Of a stretch of 64,000 nucleotides of DNA, positions 20,945-33,615 are shown one piece after another. Origin of the DNA: Smittium culicis (taxonomy: Eukaryota; Kickxellomycota; Harpellomycetes; Harpellales; Legeriomycetaceae). Positions within the stretch are counted from its first letter, which is position 1; every line of letters starts with the position of its first letter. Both the position numbers and the translations under genes were made by a program. The stretch covers positions 1 through 64,000 of the forward strand of contig LSSN01000961.1 of NCBI GenBank assembly GCA_001970855.1, given 5' to 3'. Below the pieces are notes generated by a model. That model saw nothing but the letters and a program-made list of their open reading frames with translations. It was not told the origin of the DNA and did no database searches.

Positions 20945-23454
20945 TTAAAGATTTCGTAAGCGGAACAAGACTTCTTCAGAATCAACGATCTATAAATTAA
21001 AAATAAATCNNNNNNNNNNNNNNNNNNNNNNNNNNNNNNNNNNNNNNNNNNNNNNNNNNNNNNNNNNNNNNNNNNNNNNNNNNNNNNNNNNNNNNNNNNN
21101 NNNNNNNNNNNNNNNNNNNNNNNNNNNNNNNNNNNNNNNNNNNNNNNNNNNNNNNNNNNNNNNNNNNNNNNNNNNNNNNNNNNNNNNNNNNNNNNNNNNN
21201 NNNNNNNNNNNNNNNNNNNNNNNNNNNNNNNNNNNNNNNNNNNNNNNNNNNNNNNNNNNNNNNNNNNNNNNNNNNNNNNNNNNNNNNNNNNNNNNNNNNN
21301 NNNNNNNNNNNNNNNNNNNNNNNNNNNNNNNNNNNNNNNNNNNNNNNNNNNNNNNNNNNNNNNNNNNNNNNNNNNNNNNNNNNNNNNNNNNNNNNNNNNN
21401 NNNNNNNNNNNNNNNNNNNNNNNNNNNNNNNNNNNNNNNNNNNNNNNNNNNNNNNNNNNNNNNNNNNNNNNNNNNNNNNNNNNNNNNNNNNNNNNNNNNN
21501 NNNNNNNNNNNNNNNNNNNAAAAATCAACAAACCTGTAAGAGCTGCTCAACTTCAAGACGGTTGCGTGCAGCAGCTAGCCAATCTTCAGCTAAAGCTTTA
21601 GGCCATCCGCTAAGCTGGTTGACTTCTCTAGCTGCTAAATCCAAGTCTCTTTCTTTCAAAAAGAACTCAGCGCGAGCAAGGACAGCTTCAACGTCATTAC
21701 CATCAACAAGTCCATGTTTATTGAACATGACTTTAGAGAGGACAGCGGAACTCATATGCGAGAATAGTCCTGACTTTTCAGGAACAAGACTGATTTTTTT
21801 AATTTCCCTGGCTAGGTATTCAAATCTGGCTGTTAGTTGAGGGAAAGAAGCGATTCCTTCAGCAGAAATTTTTAGTAATGAGTCTGAATTTATTGCTGCG
21901 TTTGATGCTGGGAACATGGCAGGATCGCATAGATCTTTTAACGCCTGGAGTTCATGAACAAAAGGTCTGCAGTTGATTAAAACCTTTCCATTAGTTCCAA
22001 TATTGGATGAATTGATGGTTTCCAAGCTGAATGATTTTCCAAATCCGCTATTACTATCGGTTCCATTTACGACCGAATTCAAAGTACTTGCCTTAAGCTT
22101 GAATTGGTTTCCGAGTCTAACTCTATTAACAAATGCAGTCAAGTCATTTGATACAGCTGCCAACTCAATGAACTTTCTTTCAACATTTTCCATTCTTGCC
22201 AAGCGACCATCTCTTTCCTCGTCAACTTTTGCAACAATAGATCTTTTGAATTTGGCCTCTAGTGTTTTTACGATATCGAGCTTTTCAAGCTCAAATTCGG
22301 TTGCAGCTTCTGACTTGGCTGCTTTGACAGCATCTGATACCAAAGATTCGCCCTTTTTAATTGCTTCATTAATTTTTTCAGAGTTTTCAGCTTTAATTCT
22401 TTCAATGAGCATGTTAGTATCTTTTTGAGCTTTATCTAAGGCTTCTTTAATTTCATTCTTTTTAATTTCATCTAATTCATAAAACCTGTTGTCAATCTTG
22501 GTAATAGCAATCGTGATATCACGGATTTCTGCCAAGTGAGATCTGGATAAATCATATTTGTTGATGATTTGAACTAAGCCTTTTATGCGCAATGAAAGTT
22601 CTGTTACCAAAGGTTCAATGGAATCAAACGCTGGAATGTCCACATTCAATTGGATCGAATTGACGGGGTTTGAAAAATGCTCTCTTTCGATTTTAGGCTC
22701 TTCAACAGGCTTTTTTTCTTTAATTAAATTAGAGCTGGAGTTATTTGGAGAGAGATTCTTTGCTGGGGTGGATGACTTTTCTGTTTCAGGAGTTTTGGTG
22801 GATTGGTCCCATTCATTGTGCTGGATCATATTTTTTAAAGAGTTAAAGTGTTTTACGATGAAATCAACAGAGTATTGCAAATCTTCAACAAATATGGTCG
22901 ATATTTCAGTAAGTGCAGCAATTGTGTTGTTGTCATTTCTTTCCATCACCTTCAAAAAAGCCTCACCCTGTGGCATATATTTTCTATAATATTCAGCATA
23001 CTCGTCATTGTCTTTAGCTTGAGTAGTATATATTCCTCCGCCAACGATTGATGCACCAAATACTAAACCGAAGCTGGTGATGAACTTAAGTTTCCTAAAT
23101 CTAGATTTCTTAGCCTTTGGCTTAGCATTAGCATTGATATTTGAGTCCTTTTTGTCGGTTTTTAAATTATTTCCTGTGGTCGAAGTAGTACTGTTTTTGA
23201 CGCTTGAAGCAGAATCAGATGTTTTAGTAGTTTCGTTGGGTTTGATGGGAGTTGAATCCTTTAAAGGAGCGAAACTAGTGGAAAATCTTGACTTTAATGC
23301 GACTTGATTTAAAATAACATTTGATCTAGTCTATTAGATTTATACGGAAAGAAAAAAAAATAAATAAAATTGTCTATAAGAGGAATAAAATCAGTAGCTT
23401 TTGTATCGTAAAAAAATATACTTTTGGAAATCTTCTAGGCAGTACTCTCAACAT
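20945..23454 (-). CDS. MIC60: MICOS complex subunit Mic60 / mitofilin (three exons)
   Basis: Minus-strand exons 23454-23422, 23330-21534 and 20989-20945 join in frame to 624 aa. Mic60 is the core MICOS protein of the inner mitochondrial membrane and shapes crista junctions. Exon 1 (MLRVLPRRFPK) plus the start of exon 2 (TRSNVILNQVALKSRFSTS) form a basic, acid-free mitochondrial presequence. A membrane span at about 93-112 (FITSFGLVFGASIVGGGIY) follows a basic stretch, then charged coiled-coil segments (about 300-420). The C-terminal mitofilin signature includes LARAEFFLKERDLDLAAREV and GWPKALAEDWLAAARNRLEV. The last exon supplies IVDSEEVLFRLRNL, completing the lipid-binding tail. The 510-base N run (21010-21519) falls wholly inside intron 2, between GTTTGT and TATAG, so the coding sequence should be complete unless the gap hides an extra exon. 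Confidence 0.93.
21010..21519. other. Assembly gap (510 N) inside Mic60 intron 2
   Basis: Unresolved bases. Flanking splice sites (21533/21534 and 20989/20990) bracket it in phase, so no Mic60 coding sequence need be missing. Confidence 0.95.
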
Positions 23455-24365
23455 TATTTTTGACAGTTATTGTTAGTATCTAGTATAAAAAATTTAAAAA
23501 ATGATATTTATATATTTAGTTTGGATAAAAAAAACAATGAATTGTTTCATAGATCAAATATATGATTGTACTCGTGATAATACAAAAAGTGAAGTGTTTT
23601 AGATATGATTTTCCTGATTTTCAGGTAGTTAAACAATCGAAATCTTACAGAGTGGGGCAAAACTGTTGACAATAAATCAGGCAGATCGTTAATGTGACAG
23701 AGATAAATTGAATATGTTTTTAAAGCAAAATCGAACTGTACTGCCTCAAAACTAAATACCTTTTAATCCTTCTTTCAAAAAACTTTTGAGTACAACTAAA
23801 TGCATCTTTTGAATGTAATTTTTTCCTTCTTATGAAGTTTACTTTATCAGTTCTACCTCCAATAATATTCCTCAGATATACCATTTAATCTTGATCTCCC
23901 AATAGCTATAGCATCTATTATTGGCCTATTACAATATTTTTAATTGCATTACGTTGATTAGCGCCAATAATATGGGAAGTAAAATCATACTAATCCAATA
24001 ATATTCACTGATAAGATTCTGTAAGAAATTTATCCAATAATTAACCTGATAAGGTATTGATTCGCCAATCACATATAAAACCCAATTCCATAATTTACAC
24101 CCTAGAAATCATCAGCTCATACACTAATTAACAACTACATGTGCATAAAATGATACACATCTACAATAATTCAAGTGCAAGAACACCGAATCAAGCTAAA
24201 TATCTATTATATATAATAATATAAAAAAGATAGAATTTGACTAATAGTGATTCTGAAGTTTTTGAAATATTGTATAGTATTTTATTTATTCCCTTATCAA
24301 ATGTACTAGGCAAGAATTTTGTACGTTAATGTTATAAAGAGCTAAAATAAAAACCTAATATTAAA
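23455..24365. other. AT-rich intergenic DNA upstream of Mic60
   Basis: Presumed Mic60 promoter at its left end. No open frame or recognised repeat. Confidence 0.5.
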
Positions 24366-24557
24366 TGTGAAATTCTTAGATGAAGCAGACCTTATTTTCT
24401 ACTAAGCTTCACCTTTGCTTATTTATATTAGGTAAAGGCATAGGTTGTATCAGTTAAACCATTAGAAGAGTATTTCTAATAAAATCTAAAATTAAAGTAA
24501 CTCTTATGAGTAGGAAAAATTTCATAGGAAAATTTCCGCTCCTGGAAATAATCTAAC
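24366..24557 (+). repeat. TA-type MITE family T2 copy
   Basis: Landmarks in the family order: AGATGAAGCAGACCTTATTT, GCTTATTTATATTAGGTAAAG, GGTTGTATCAG, CTTATGAGTAGGAAAAA and TTTCCGCTCCTGGAAATAAT. About 192 bp, flanked by TA on the right. Confidence 0.65.
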
Positions 24558-25178
24558 ATATATATCAATTTTATTAGAAACTTTTATTCTGTTTGGAAAT
24601 CTCGTTTTCTCTGAATTTTATTAAAATAAACAAAATATATTATTAAATTTTTGGATATTTTTTTATATTAATAGTGTATAACACAAAAAAAAAACTTTTA
24701 AACATTTTTTATTTAGATTATAAAGGGGGAAAATCTATAAAATATAAATACTATAAATAATAAAAATTTCAGTTGTATAATGTATTGAAGTTTAAAATGG
24801 TTAATATATTTAATGGGCACATTTCAGAGTAACCTAGAATTATTTTTCTTTTTGAATCATCATAAATCTGATATTTATATCCAGACTTTTTATTAGAAAG
24901 CTTTTCTTTTTTTATTAAATTTTATTTTTTTTATTATATAAAATAGCTCGACAGTGTCCACTAAAATAAACATTCCTTTTATTCATTAAATATTTCCTAT
25001 TGATGTAGATGTTTATACTAGGGTTTATATGCTTTTAAATCTTGAGATATCCTTTAGTTAGTTTCTTAATAAATTCATTATTATCACATTTAACGAAATG
25101 AGTATATTAATTGAATTTATAAAGTGTTAAAATGTAAAAATATTATTTTATAATCATATGTATGCCTATTTTTATACA
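24558..25178. other. AT-rich intergenic DNA
   Basis: Lies between a T2 and a P1 MITE copy; nothing else recognised. Confidence 0.5.
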
Positions 25179-25376
25179 TTAACCATTTCACGGGCGGTAG
25201 ACTTTTATTGATCTATAAAATTTAGCCAACTGTATTAGACTATTATACTTTAATTAAGAAGCCTTTAGGAATTTTGGTAAATTTTATAGTAATGGCAAAT
25301 AATAAACACACTTATAAGCCATAAACGAATCAGTAAAATCATATTTTTTTAAGAGTGTTCGACGGAAAAGGGTTGA
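25179..25376 (-). repeat. TTAA MITE family P1 copy
   Basis: Left end TTAACCATTTCACGGGCGGT, right end GTTCGACGGAAAAGGGTTGA; the right flank is a one-base variant of TTAA. 198 bp. Confidence 0.75.
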
Positions 25377-28300
25377 GTTAAATTTTTGTTGATTTAAGAT
25401 TTATATTATTTTTTTCATCTGTTTCCATAACTTTTATAGATGTCTGTTGTATAATTTATATTACCGAAAATGATTAAACCTGAATATAAAATTTACATTT
25501 TTTTTTGGACTTGCACTCAAGTTTCAATAGCTTCTCCTATTAATTGAACTGATGAATTCGTATTATATAAAAAATAATAATAATAAAAGCGGATATTATT
25601 TGAAACTAATTGTTTATAATTCTCAGTATTTATTAGTAGTATTATGGAATAAACAAAAAAACTTATTGTAAATTATTTAATAAATATGTAAAAAGCGATT
25701 TTTAAATTTATTCTACCCGTAAATAATTTTGTTGGTTATCATTTCATCAAATCTAATGGAATTTTTTAGAAAGTCTATTAATCATAAATTTTGTTATGCT
25801 TTTTAAAAATAATATATATTTGCGAATTACTTCTATTTTGAACAAAAATATAATAGGTTACTTTTTAAAATTTATAATGAATCAAATCAAATGATATATA
25901 TTAATTTCTAATTAAAAAATAATAAAAGTATTATTAATATATTTTTCAAATCATTAAAACCTTATAGTTTATTGATTAAACAGCTTAATAGTAAATTAAA
26001 TTTTGAAAAAATATACCTGTTAAAATGGGATACAGTTTTTTTTTAAATTCTTTCACTTTTAATTAGTATGAATATAATACTATAGATACTTAATTAATCC
26101 TATATATCCAATTGATATTATTAAAATAACCAAATATGAAATCACTATCCTGATTACAAAAACGAATACCTAATATTTTATTTAAGTAAATAAATATGGT
26201 TAAAATATCAGTTATTAGAATAGTTTTTTTGGATCGGATTATATGCAAAATCCTTTTTTTTTTGTATAAACATGTTCAATATTATTTGCACAAATAAAAT
26301 CTGCTGATTTGTTTATTTTAATTTAGATAATTTTGTAGTATAAATATTCTATATCCGTAATTAATCGCATAATAAAAATTCTTATTTAATTTTAAATAAT
26401 TTTAATCCAAAAACTATTTGAATTTTATTTTTTTCAAAAAACTATAAAACAAAATTTTAATCATTAAAGGATGCTTTATTTATCAGAAAAGAAATTAGAA
26501 AATTTTATTTTAAAAAATTATCAATTATAGTATTAATTAAAATACTAAATTTATATATAACCAATATAGAAAGGCTATTAAGTTATCTAGTTATGAATTT
26601 GAATTATTTTTATATAAGGAATTATAAATTAAAACGATTGTGATGTATGTAAAAATCCATGAAAATATATAGGGTTTTTAATTAGCTACTAGTGTGTCGG
26701 AACGAAGTATTAATAAAAATAATAATTGATCAATTGCCGAGGTAAAAAAAAGGTAAATTCAATAAGATAGTGATATTACTTTAATTTTTCAATAGAAAAA
26801 ATTATATTCGTTGGTATTATTACCTCGATCTGTTTTTATTTAACATGAAACCTTTTATTTTCTTCACTTAGTAAGCTTTTTTACTAGTAACATTTAATTT
26901 TTATATTGTTTTAATTAATTTTCAAATTTTTCTTATAATTCATTTTTTTAAAAAAAAAATAATAATAATGATAATAGCTAAATAATCTTGCTGAATTATT
27001 TTATTTTTTGTATAATTTTTGTTGTATCTAAAAAAAATAATTTAGATTATATTTTTCTATTTATTACAAGTATTATAAATATTGTTTTCCTGTTCGTACT
27101 ATTTAAAATAGTATTAAATTTGTATATTTCACACAATATGAACTATCACCAAGTTTGTACCAATCTTATAGCGATAATTATTATTTAATTTAAAATCATA
27201 TTTTATTTTATAGTATTAGAGTATATCTTTAGTCCCATTGCGATTAAAAATTCACTTTTTATTATACACGATTTTATTTTAATTTATCTACAATAATTAG
27301 CTAGTTTTAAAGATTCAAATTAGAAATTAGCCTATTTCTAATCATGTCATATTTCTTTTTAATAGCTAATGATATATGTTAACCTATCTAATTATTATTG
27401 TGGATTATACTTCCTATATCAGATTAAAATAAAAGTTGTGGATGATCAAAATTTATAACATAACTATGTAAAAGCAAAAATTATAATTATTATAAAACAA
27501 ATAATTTGAGTACTTAATAAATTTAACAAACTCCATATATTTATAATATCATTTCTAATACAATTACAAAAAACTTAAGCTTATTAATTTAAATTTCAAA
27601 ATTACAAGATGTCTAAATTTCATTATTGATCTAAAGTTTATAATTTTTTTTTTTTTTGCATACTTAGAGTTATACATACGAATTGATCTTATAAAATAAT
27701 TTTATGCCATCTGATAATACCTCCATGAATATATGCTCTATATCCGCTGTGTATACAATTTTGTTTACTGCATAAATATATAAGACCTTTTGCTGAAATT
27801 ATATTTGTACTGTTTAATTTATATATTTTCTAATACTATCAAGTTGAAATCCTAAAATCGGGTCAAAGTTACACTAAACGCTTATTAATAATATAAAACG
27901 TTTATTTATTTACAAAATACCATCTTCGTCGAATGGTTGCATAACGAAGTGATATAAAATAAAAAAATTATTTGTTTGAGTTAATATACATATAAATTCA
28001 CATAAATTTTTTATTAAAATTAAAGGTAAAATCATAGAATTAAATAGCACATTTATTTTAAAACTAAGCAATATATATTTAAATCTATCTTTATCAAAAT
28101 TCAATGATAATTAATTTTAAATTTCATGTCATTTTTTTTCAAAACGATTATTTTATCTTAGATAATGTGTATTAATTTAAGATTCATTGATGAGATTTGG
28201 TTGATAATTATAATTTTTTTATTGATTAAAATATAAATTTATTATTTTCTTGAGATTTTTTCGATCGAGTTATTTTTATAGGCATCCCAAAATAAAAATT

Positions 28301-29852
28301 TTGATAAAATTTCTTTGATGGTGATTTTATTTAAAATAATTCTAAAGCTTATCAAAACTATTAAAAAAATTAAAAAAATTAAATTTAAACCAGCTTTAAT
28401 TAACTGCTCTAGAATCAAATACGGATTGGGAGTTTTTAATAGGAATAATGCCATTTTGTGAATTTGAGTTTATTTGCTATGTAATCAAATACAAATATAG
28501 GAAGCCTTGATTAAATTTAATTAATTTTTATTTATATTTTTTGCACAAAATAATTTGATACAATCGATAGAGTTGTATTAAATCGCTAAATTTACTATCA
28601 ACCTAGTTTTAAGGAATAAATATTTAAATTATAGTAAGATTTTATTTCTTGAAAATCAACTAAAAAAATTCAAGTATTATATTTGAATTATTTGAAAAAG
28701 AAATTATATAATTTACAGTTTTTGTTAGTATTATTATTATTTTACCATCATATTTTTTCTAATAAATTATAGCTAGATAAAATAACTTCTCTGCTTTTTT
28801 ACTTTCAATTTATATTTTATTTACTTTATCCAATGTACTTAGAGATACTTTAAATATAATTTACAAAAAAAATATAGAGCCCAAATTTATTAGATTTATA
28901 ATAATAATTTTCAACATCATTTATTAAATTATTATCCCCAACCACTCATAATTAGCACATAGTTGTCAGACAATGATGGAATCTAATTACAGCATAAAAC
29001 AATAATAATCGTTGTATTTAATATATTTTAGTTTACTGGTTTTTAATTTACCAATATTAAATGGAATATTATCATTTATTTAATTACTACGTTAAAATTT
29101 CTTGTTAATATCATTAATATTCTCTTAAAAAAATATAAATTCGTTCGAAATATATAAAATGAAATTATTTTTAGGCACAGTTAAATATTCAGAATCGGGA
29201 GAGGCAGCTATTAACAATATTAAAGCATATTCTATAGCATAAATATTTTTTACTTTCCAAGAAAACATCTTGTGATTGTCGATTTTTTTTGTGTTTTTAA
29301 TAGATATAAATTTCTATTTGGAATTTTAATTTAATTTATTTATAAAGTTAATAAAACTTGATGAATTTAAAATTCTAATAATTAATGTGCTTTTTATGAT
29401 GTTTTCATATCCCAATCATTTTTTTTTCTATAATTTAACTGATAATTTATTTAAATCTGGCTATATAAAGCTTGTTATTAGTTCATTACTAGTTCAGTAA
29501 AATTCTTGTGTTTCATAGCTAATTATACGATTTATAAGAGCAATAAATTTTTCACAGTCAATAAATACTATTATTGTAATTATTTTATTGAACTAATCTA
29601 TATTATTAAATATTTAAATATTATTTTTAAATTCAAAAAGCCATTATTTTTATGAGTTTTGGGATTTAAATATTATTTTAAAATGTATTTGGTTAATTTA
29701 TATAGATAAATAATGGTCTAATGTTCAGGAGATGGTTAGCAATTAATTTTTATAATTGAAAATATCCGATAGATTCATATTATTATTAATAATTAACGAT
29801 CACCAAATTAATTGAAAAATTCAATCATAATTTGTAAATAAAAAAATTTTTT
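25377..29852. other. Extremely AT-rich gene desert
   Basis: About 4.5 kb with almost no G+C-containing stretch longer than a few bases. Small frames at 26988-27188, 27910-28104 and 28242-28454 are Ile/Phe/Leu/Asn-rich and match composition noise. No MITE ends, RNA gene boxes or tandem arrays were recognised. Confidence 0.6.
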
Positions 29853-30046
29853 TGTGAGATTCTTTACGAAAATAAGATCTTTAGGTATAATTTATTAATT
29901 TTTTTAAAACTAGATAAAAAATCAACTACAAATATTAATTCCAAAGTGAAGAGTAAATAGAGAAATAAAATTAAATTCAAATTCAGCCAATGATAATAAA
30001 AATTTGAAACATTAAATAAAGTGCTTTCTTTGATCAGGATCTACCT
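29853..30046 (+). repeat. TA-type MITE family T1, very diverged copy
   Basis: Starts TGTGAGATTCTTTACGAA and ends GTGCTTTCTTTGATCAGGAT, resembling the T1 ends. The interior is shortened and hard to align. Confidence 0.35.
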
Positions 30047-31197
30047 TAGATATGTATAAGTGTAAAACCAGTCATAGCATTCTCTTGTTAATCTGGTTCT
30101 ATAATTAAATTTTCTTATAGTATTTTCTGACAGTTATCTTTTTAACATAAATTTTAATGGTAATAATGAGTATAAAATAACTTTTTATATATTAATTAAT
30201 GTCAATTTAAATTTAAATTATAATTTAGACTTTAAAAAGTGTAATAAGTATGTATATTATAGCTTTCAGTTTCATTAAAAGCTATAACGACACAATAATG
30301 AGCACAAATATGAAATAATAATTTAATAATAATTAAAAAAAGATTATAACCACTAAATGTTACGTGAAATTAGAAAGTATAAAAATTGATTGAAAAAAAA
30401 AAGGTTAACTATAAAGAAATAGAATAAGTGAAAGGGGAAAGTGAAATACGGCTAAACGGGAGAATCATGTATTTTATCAAAGAAATTTTTTTCATTTGGT
30501 CATTAATTACTATCAAATTTTTTATATTTCATAATTTTATAAATATTTTATATAAATTTTTATGTCCTCTTTATTTTATAGCAAACCTAATAAAAATCTA
30601 GATCAAATATTCTCCGATATCAACATGGAATCTATGAAAAGATGTTCAAAAAAAAAAAACAAAAGACTGTGCCACGGTAGCTGAAACTTCTACATGTACA
30701 GAATAAATATTTTACTATGTCGTAAAAATGAGTAAGCCAAAATTGTATCATATATATCGATAATAGTTTAAATATTTGTACAAATAGTGTATTTTGATTC
30801 ATATTTAACATTGAATAATTAAAGCAAAATTCGAAATTATTTATAGCCGTGAATAAAAGTGTGTATTTTCTTATTTAACTGGGTTTTATATAATTTTAAT
30901 CAAGATACCACTGAATATAAAAATAATCACATTGATTAAAGAAAAAATTGACATTATTTTGAAATATATAGCTTTACTATTTATATTTCTTTTTAAAATG
31001 CGCTAATCTAAATACCAATTGAAAAATGGCTAAAATTGTACTATTTATATTTTTATCTGGTATTGGTAAAGAATAATCAGGATTCATTAATAAATTTCTA
31101 TATTTATAATCACAAATTATAACTTGAAATTTTTTAGTTTTAATTAAATTTTTATGAGAATAATCAAAAGCTTGGATTTTCTCCAGAATTATATATA
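30047..31197. other. AT-rich intergenic DNA
   Basis: No gene, array or recognised repeat seen. Confidence 0.5.
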
Positions 31198-31446
31198 TGA
31201 GTGATTATTTATGAATAGGTAATTTTATAGAATAAAGAGTTACAGTGTATAAAATCGCATAGAGAATTAATGACCAATGTGTAGAATGATTTAATTTTTT
31301 AGCAAATAAAAATTTTATAGTGATACGTAGAAATAGAAAAAACAAAATTTCTTTTCAATTCCGACGTTAATAATAGAATTAAGCGATTATCTAGGCTAAT
31401 AGCATTAAACTGCAACAAAAATTTTCTCTTTGTTCAGAATATTCCA
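31198..31446 (+). repeat. TA-type MITE family T1 copy
   Basis: TA flanks on both sides, ends TGAGTGATTAT and AGAATATTCCA, 249 bp. Contains the family landmarks TTTTTTAGCAAATAAAAATT and ATTAAACTGCAACAAA. Confidence 0.75.
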
Positions 31447-32640
31447 TATATGGTTTAGTATTTTTATGAAAAATATTAATTATCTGTTGTTAAACTGTGA
31501 AAAAATTGTAAACTCTTTTTAAAGTACAATAATTTGGCTGGAAAATCAGTTTTTATCTTTTATAAAGATTACTAGCTGTAAAATTAAATTTAAAATAATT
31601 TTTACGCTTATTTTTTTTTCACATTTTTTTTCAATAAATAATTATTCTCAGATACTAATTATATAGTCGAAAACTCCATGGTATTTTCTTACTAAATTTT
31701 ATTATACAGCGAAAATTATTAGTCGAAGTTGCCCTTTTTTTTTTTTTTTTTTGAAAATTTGATTAAGTGGAAACTAAATTATTCGAGGTTTAATCTAATC
31801 TTTTTAATATAATTATAAAGATGATGAGTGAAAATTTTAATAATTTAAATTGGGTTACATTATCATGAATTTGAATTTTTTATAAGTAGTGTAATATGTT
31901 TCATTATTTAGATATTTATTCAAAAGATTCAGCTACTACAGCATAATAATTCGATTTTTTTGAGCATCTAATCATGGGTAAAAAATTTTTAAAAATACTC
32001 AGTATAAAATTTGATATAGGTTTTATTAAATTACTTAAAGTGATAATTTTATTGATAGTGTGTTGGCCAAAAAAAAAAAAACTAAGTTTTAAAATGAAAC
32101 TAAATTTTTTTTAGCCTTTTTTACATTTTCACTATAAAATTTCGCGTTTTTTTTTTATGATTCTTGTGTCCTTAGGTCGCGGAATTTATACTTTTCAGGT
32201 TTCTTGACAAGTTATACTTAGAATTATAGATTTAATTTCATTAAGGTATTTATGGTCAGTTTCTTTAAACTGTAAAATTCAGTTTGAAATCATTACATAA
32301 GTATTAAATTTAAATTTTTAAAGATGATTTTCAAAGAATACAACAGTAAAAAAGTAAAGATTCAGTTTACTATGCGGGTTATTTGGTTGTTTTTACACTT
32401 TTACATATACAAAAATGATATTTTAAAATTTTTGATATTAAAATTCTATAATTTCCCCCCTAAAATGTTTATCAAGCTTCATAGTGCATTTTTTAAGTTT
32501 TTATTTTTATTTTTTGTGATTTAATGGAAATTTTTGTTATAGTAGTATATCTGCAATATTTATTACGTAAAATTACGTCGATAACAATGAATTTGATGCT
32601 TATTTGATTTGATAAACTTAATTTTTTTTTTTTATGTCTA
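31447..32640. other. AT-rich intergenic DNA
   Basis: A 66-codon frame at 32324-32524 is Phe/Lys/Ile-rich noise. Nothing else recognised before LINE copy C. Confidence 0.5.
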
Positions 32641-33615
32641 TTTAAATCTTTTTTCCCCCCAGAGATTTTATTAAACATGATTTAAAAGCGTACAAAAAAC
32701 TAATAAAAAATATTTAAAAAATTAATAATCAACCGACTGCTCTCCGCCGCTCTAGCAGCTCCATACCCAATGGGAATTGGTTCAAGGGGGCTGTTGAATC
32801 ACTTTTACTTTGCAGTATAAGATTTCTGGGCATATAAATGCCGCTCAAAAATTTTGTTGTTTTCAGCTCAATATTTTGACCGGCTGTGCCAGCTTGAAGC
32901 TGGCTTAAATATCTTTTAGACTCCCCCCCCCCCGCAAGGAGTTTTCCAACTAACCCCAACCGGGCCTCGTTCAAATTCGAAAGTAAAAATTTTTCGTCAG
33001 AGGGGATCGGCGCCGGTATGAACCAGTTTATCGTCGATGATCGGTGATTTAGCCACCGGCTGCAGCTCAGAAGTATGTGTTTGAACGTCTCAGGCGCACA
33101 CAAATTGCAGCAGGGGCAAAAAAATTTGAATTTTTGGTCGACGATTTTCATGTTCGACAGGCGCTGGGCAGTCCGGAATGTGCCCATACGCATTTTCCCA
33201 ATGTCTTGAATGCTCAGTTTTAGGTCATGATACACTGCTTGAAGGTCAGCACAGTTGTCTTTTTTGCGGATTTTTCTGTACACCGTCCACCGGTGGATGA
33301 CAGACCGGTTACTTTGTCGTTTACGGTCGACTACCGTGATGATAGTCTTACCTTTGAATCTTGAGAGCAGGATTATTTTATCCATCGTGCATTCCTGGTC
33401 ACCCAAAATGCCATTCGAGCCTTCATCGGCGTATTTATGAGGTCGGTGACCCATGTTTTTGAAGTTGGTAATTTGCAATATATACGCTCATTGGCTGTGC
33501 TGGCGTACATGAACGCTGAGGTTATGACCAGTTCGTCCTTGATACCCCCTATGTCCTCTGGTTTACTTAAGTCGGAAACCAGTCTAAAATTTTTTCTTTC
33601 ATCTTTATTTTTAGA
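32641..33615 (-). mobile_element. LINE copy C, 5'-truncated
   Basis: Minus-strand fragment carrying the last third of ORF2, the 3' UTR and the 3' end. The tail (ACTAATAAAAAATATT on the plus strand, then a TTTAATAAAATCTCT-type terminus) matches the 3' end of copy B at 45500-45560. Homology to copy B stops near 33615, as expected for incomplete reverse transcription. Confidence 0.85.
32726..33610 (-). pseudogene. LINE ORF2 C-terminal fragment (copy C)
   Basis: The frame from 33478 to the stop at 32729-32726 is open for about 249 codons and aligns with the end of copy B ORF2, from SVIHRW through KMRMGTFRTAQRLSNMKIVD to the final GMELLERRRAVG. It contains the C-terminal zinc knuckle CPCCNLCAPETFKHILLSC, typical of LINE ORF2 tails. 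Upstream of 33478, the aligned sequence DELVITSAFMYASTANERIY continues in a different frame, so a frameshift lies there. No reverse transcriptase core is present, so this is a dead copy. It preserves the poly-G tract in frame where copy B has lost it. Confidence 0.85.

Noticed and set aside
27910..28454. Two small minus-strand frames (64 and 70 codons) in the AT desert
   Set aside because: Composition is what random AT-rich DNA gives; no start context, splice partners or domain.
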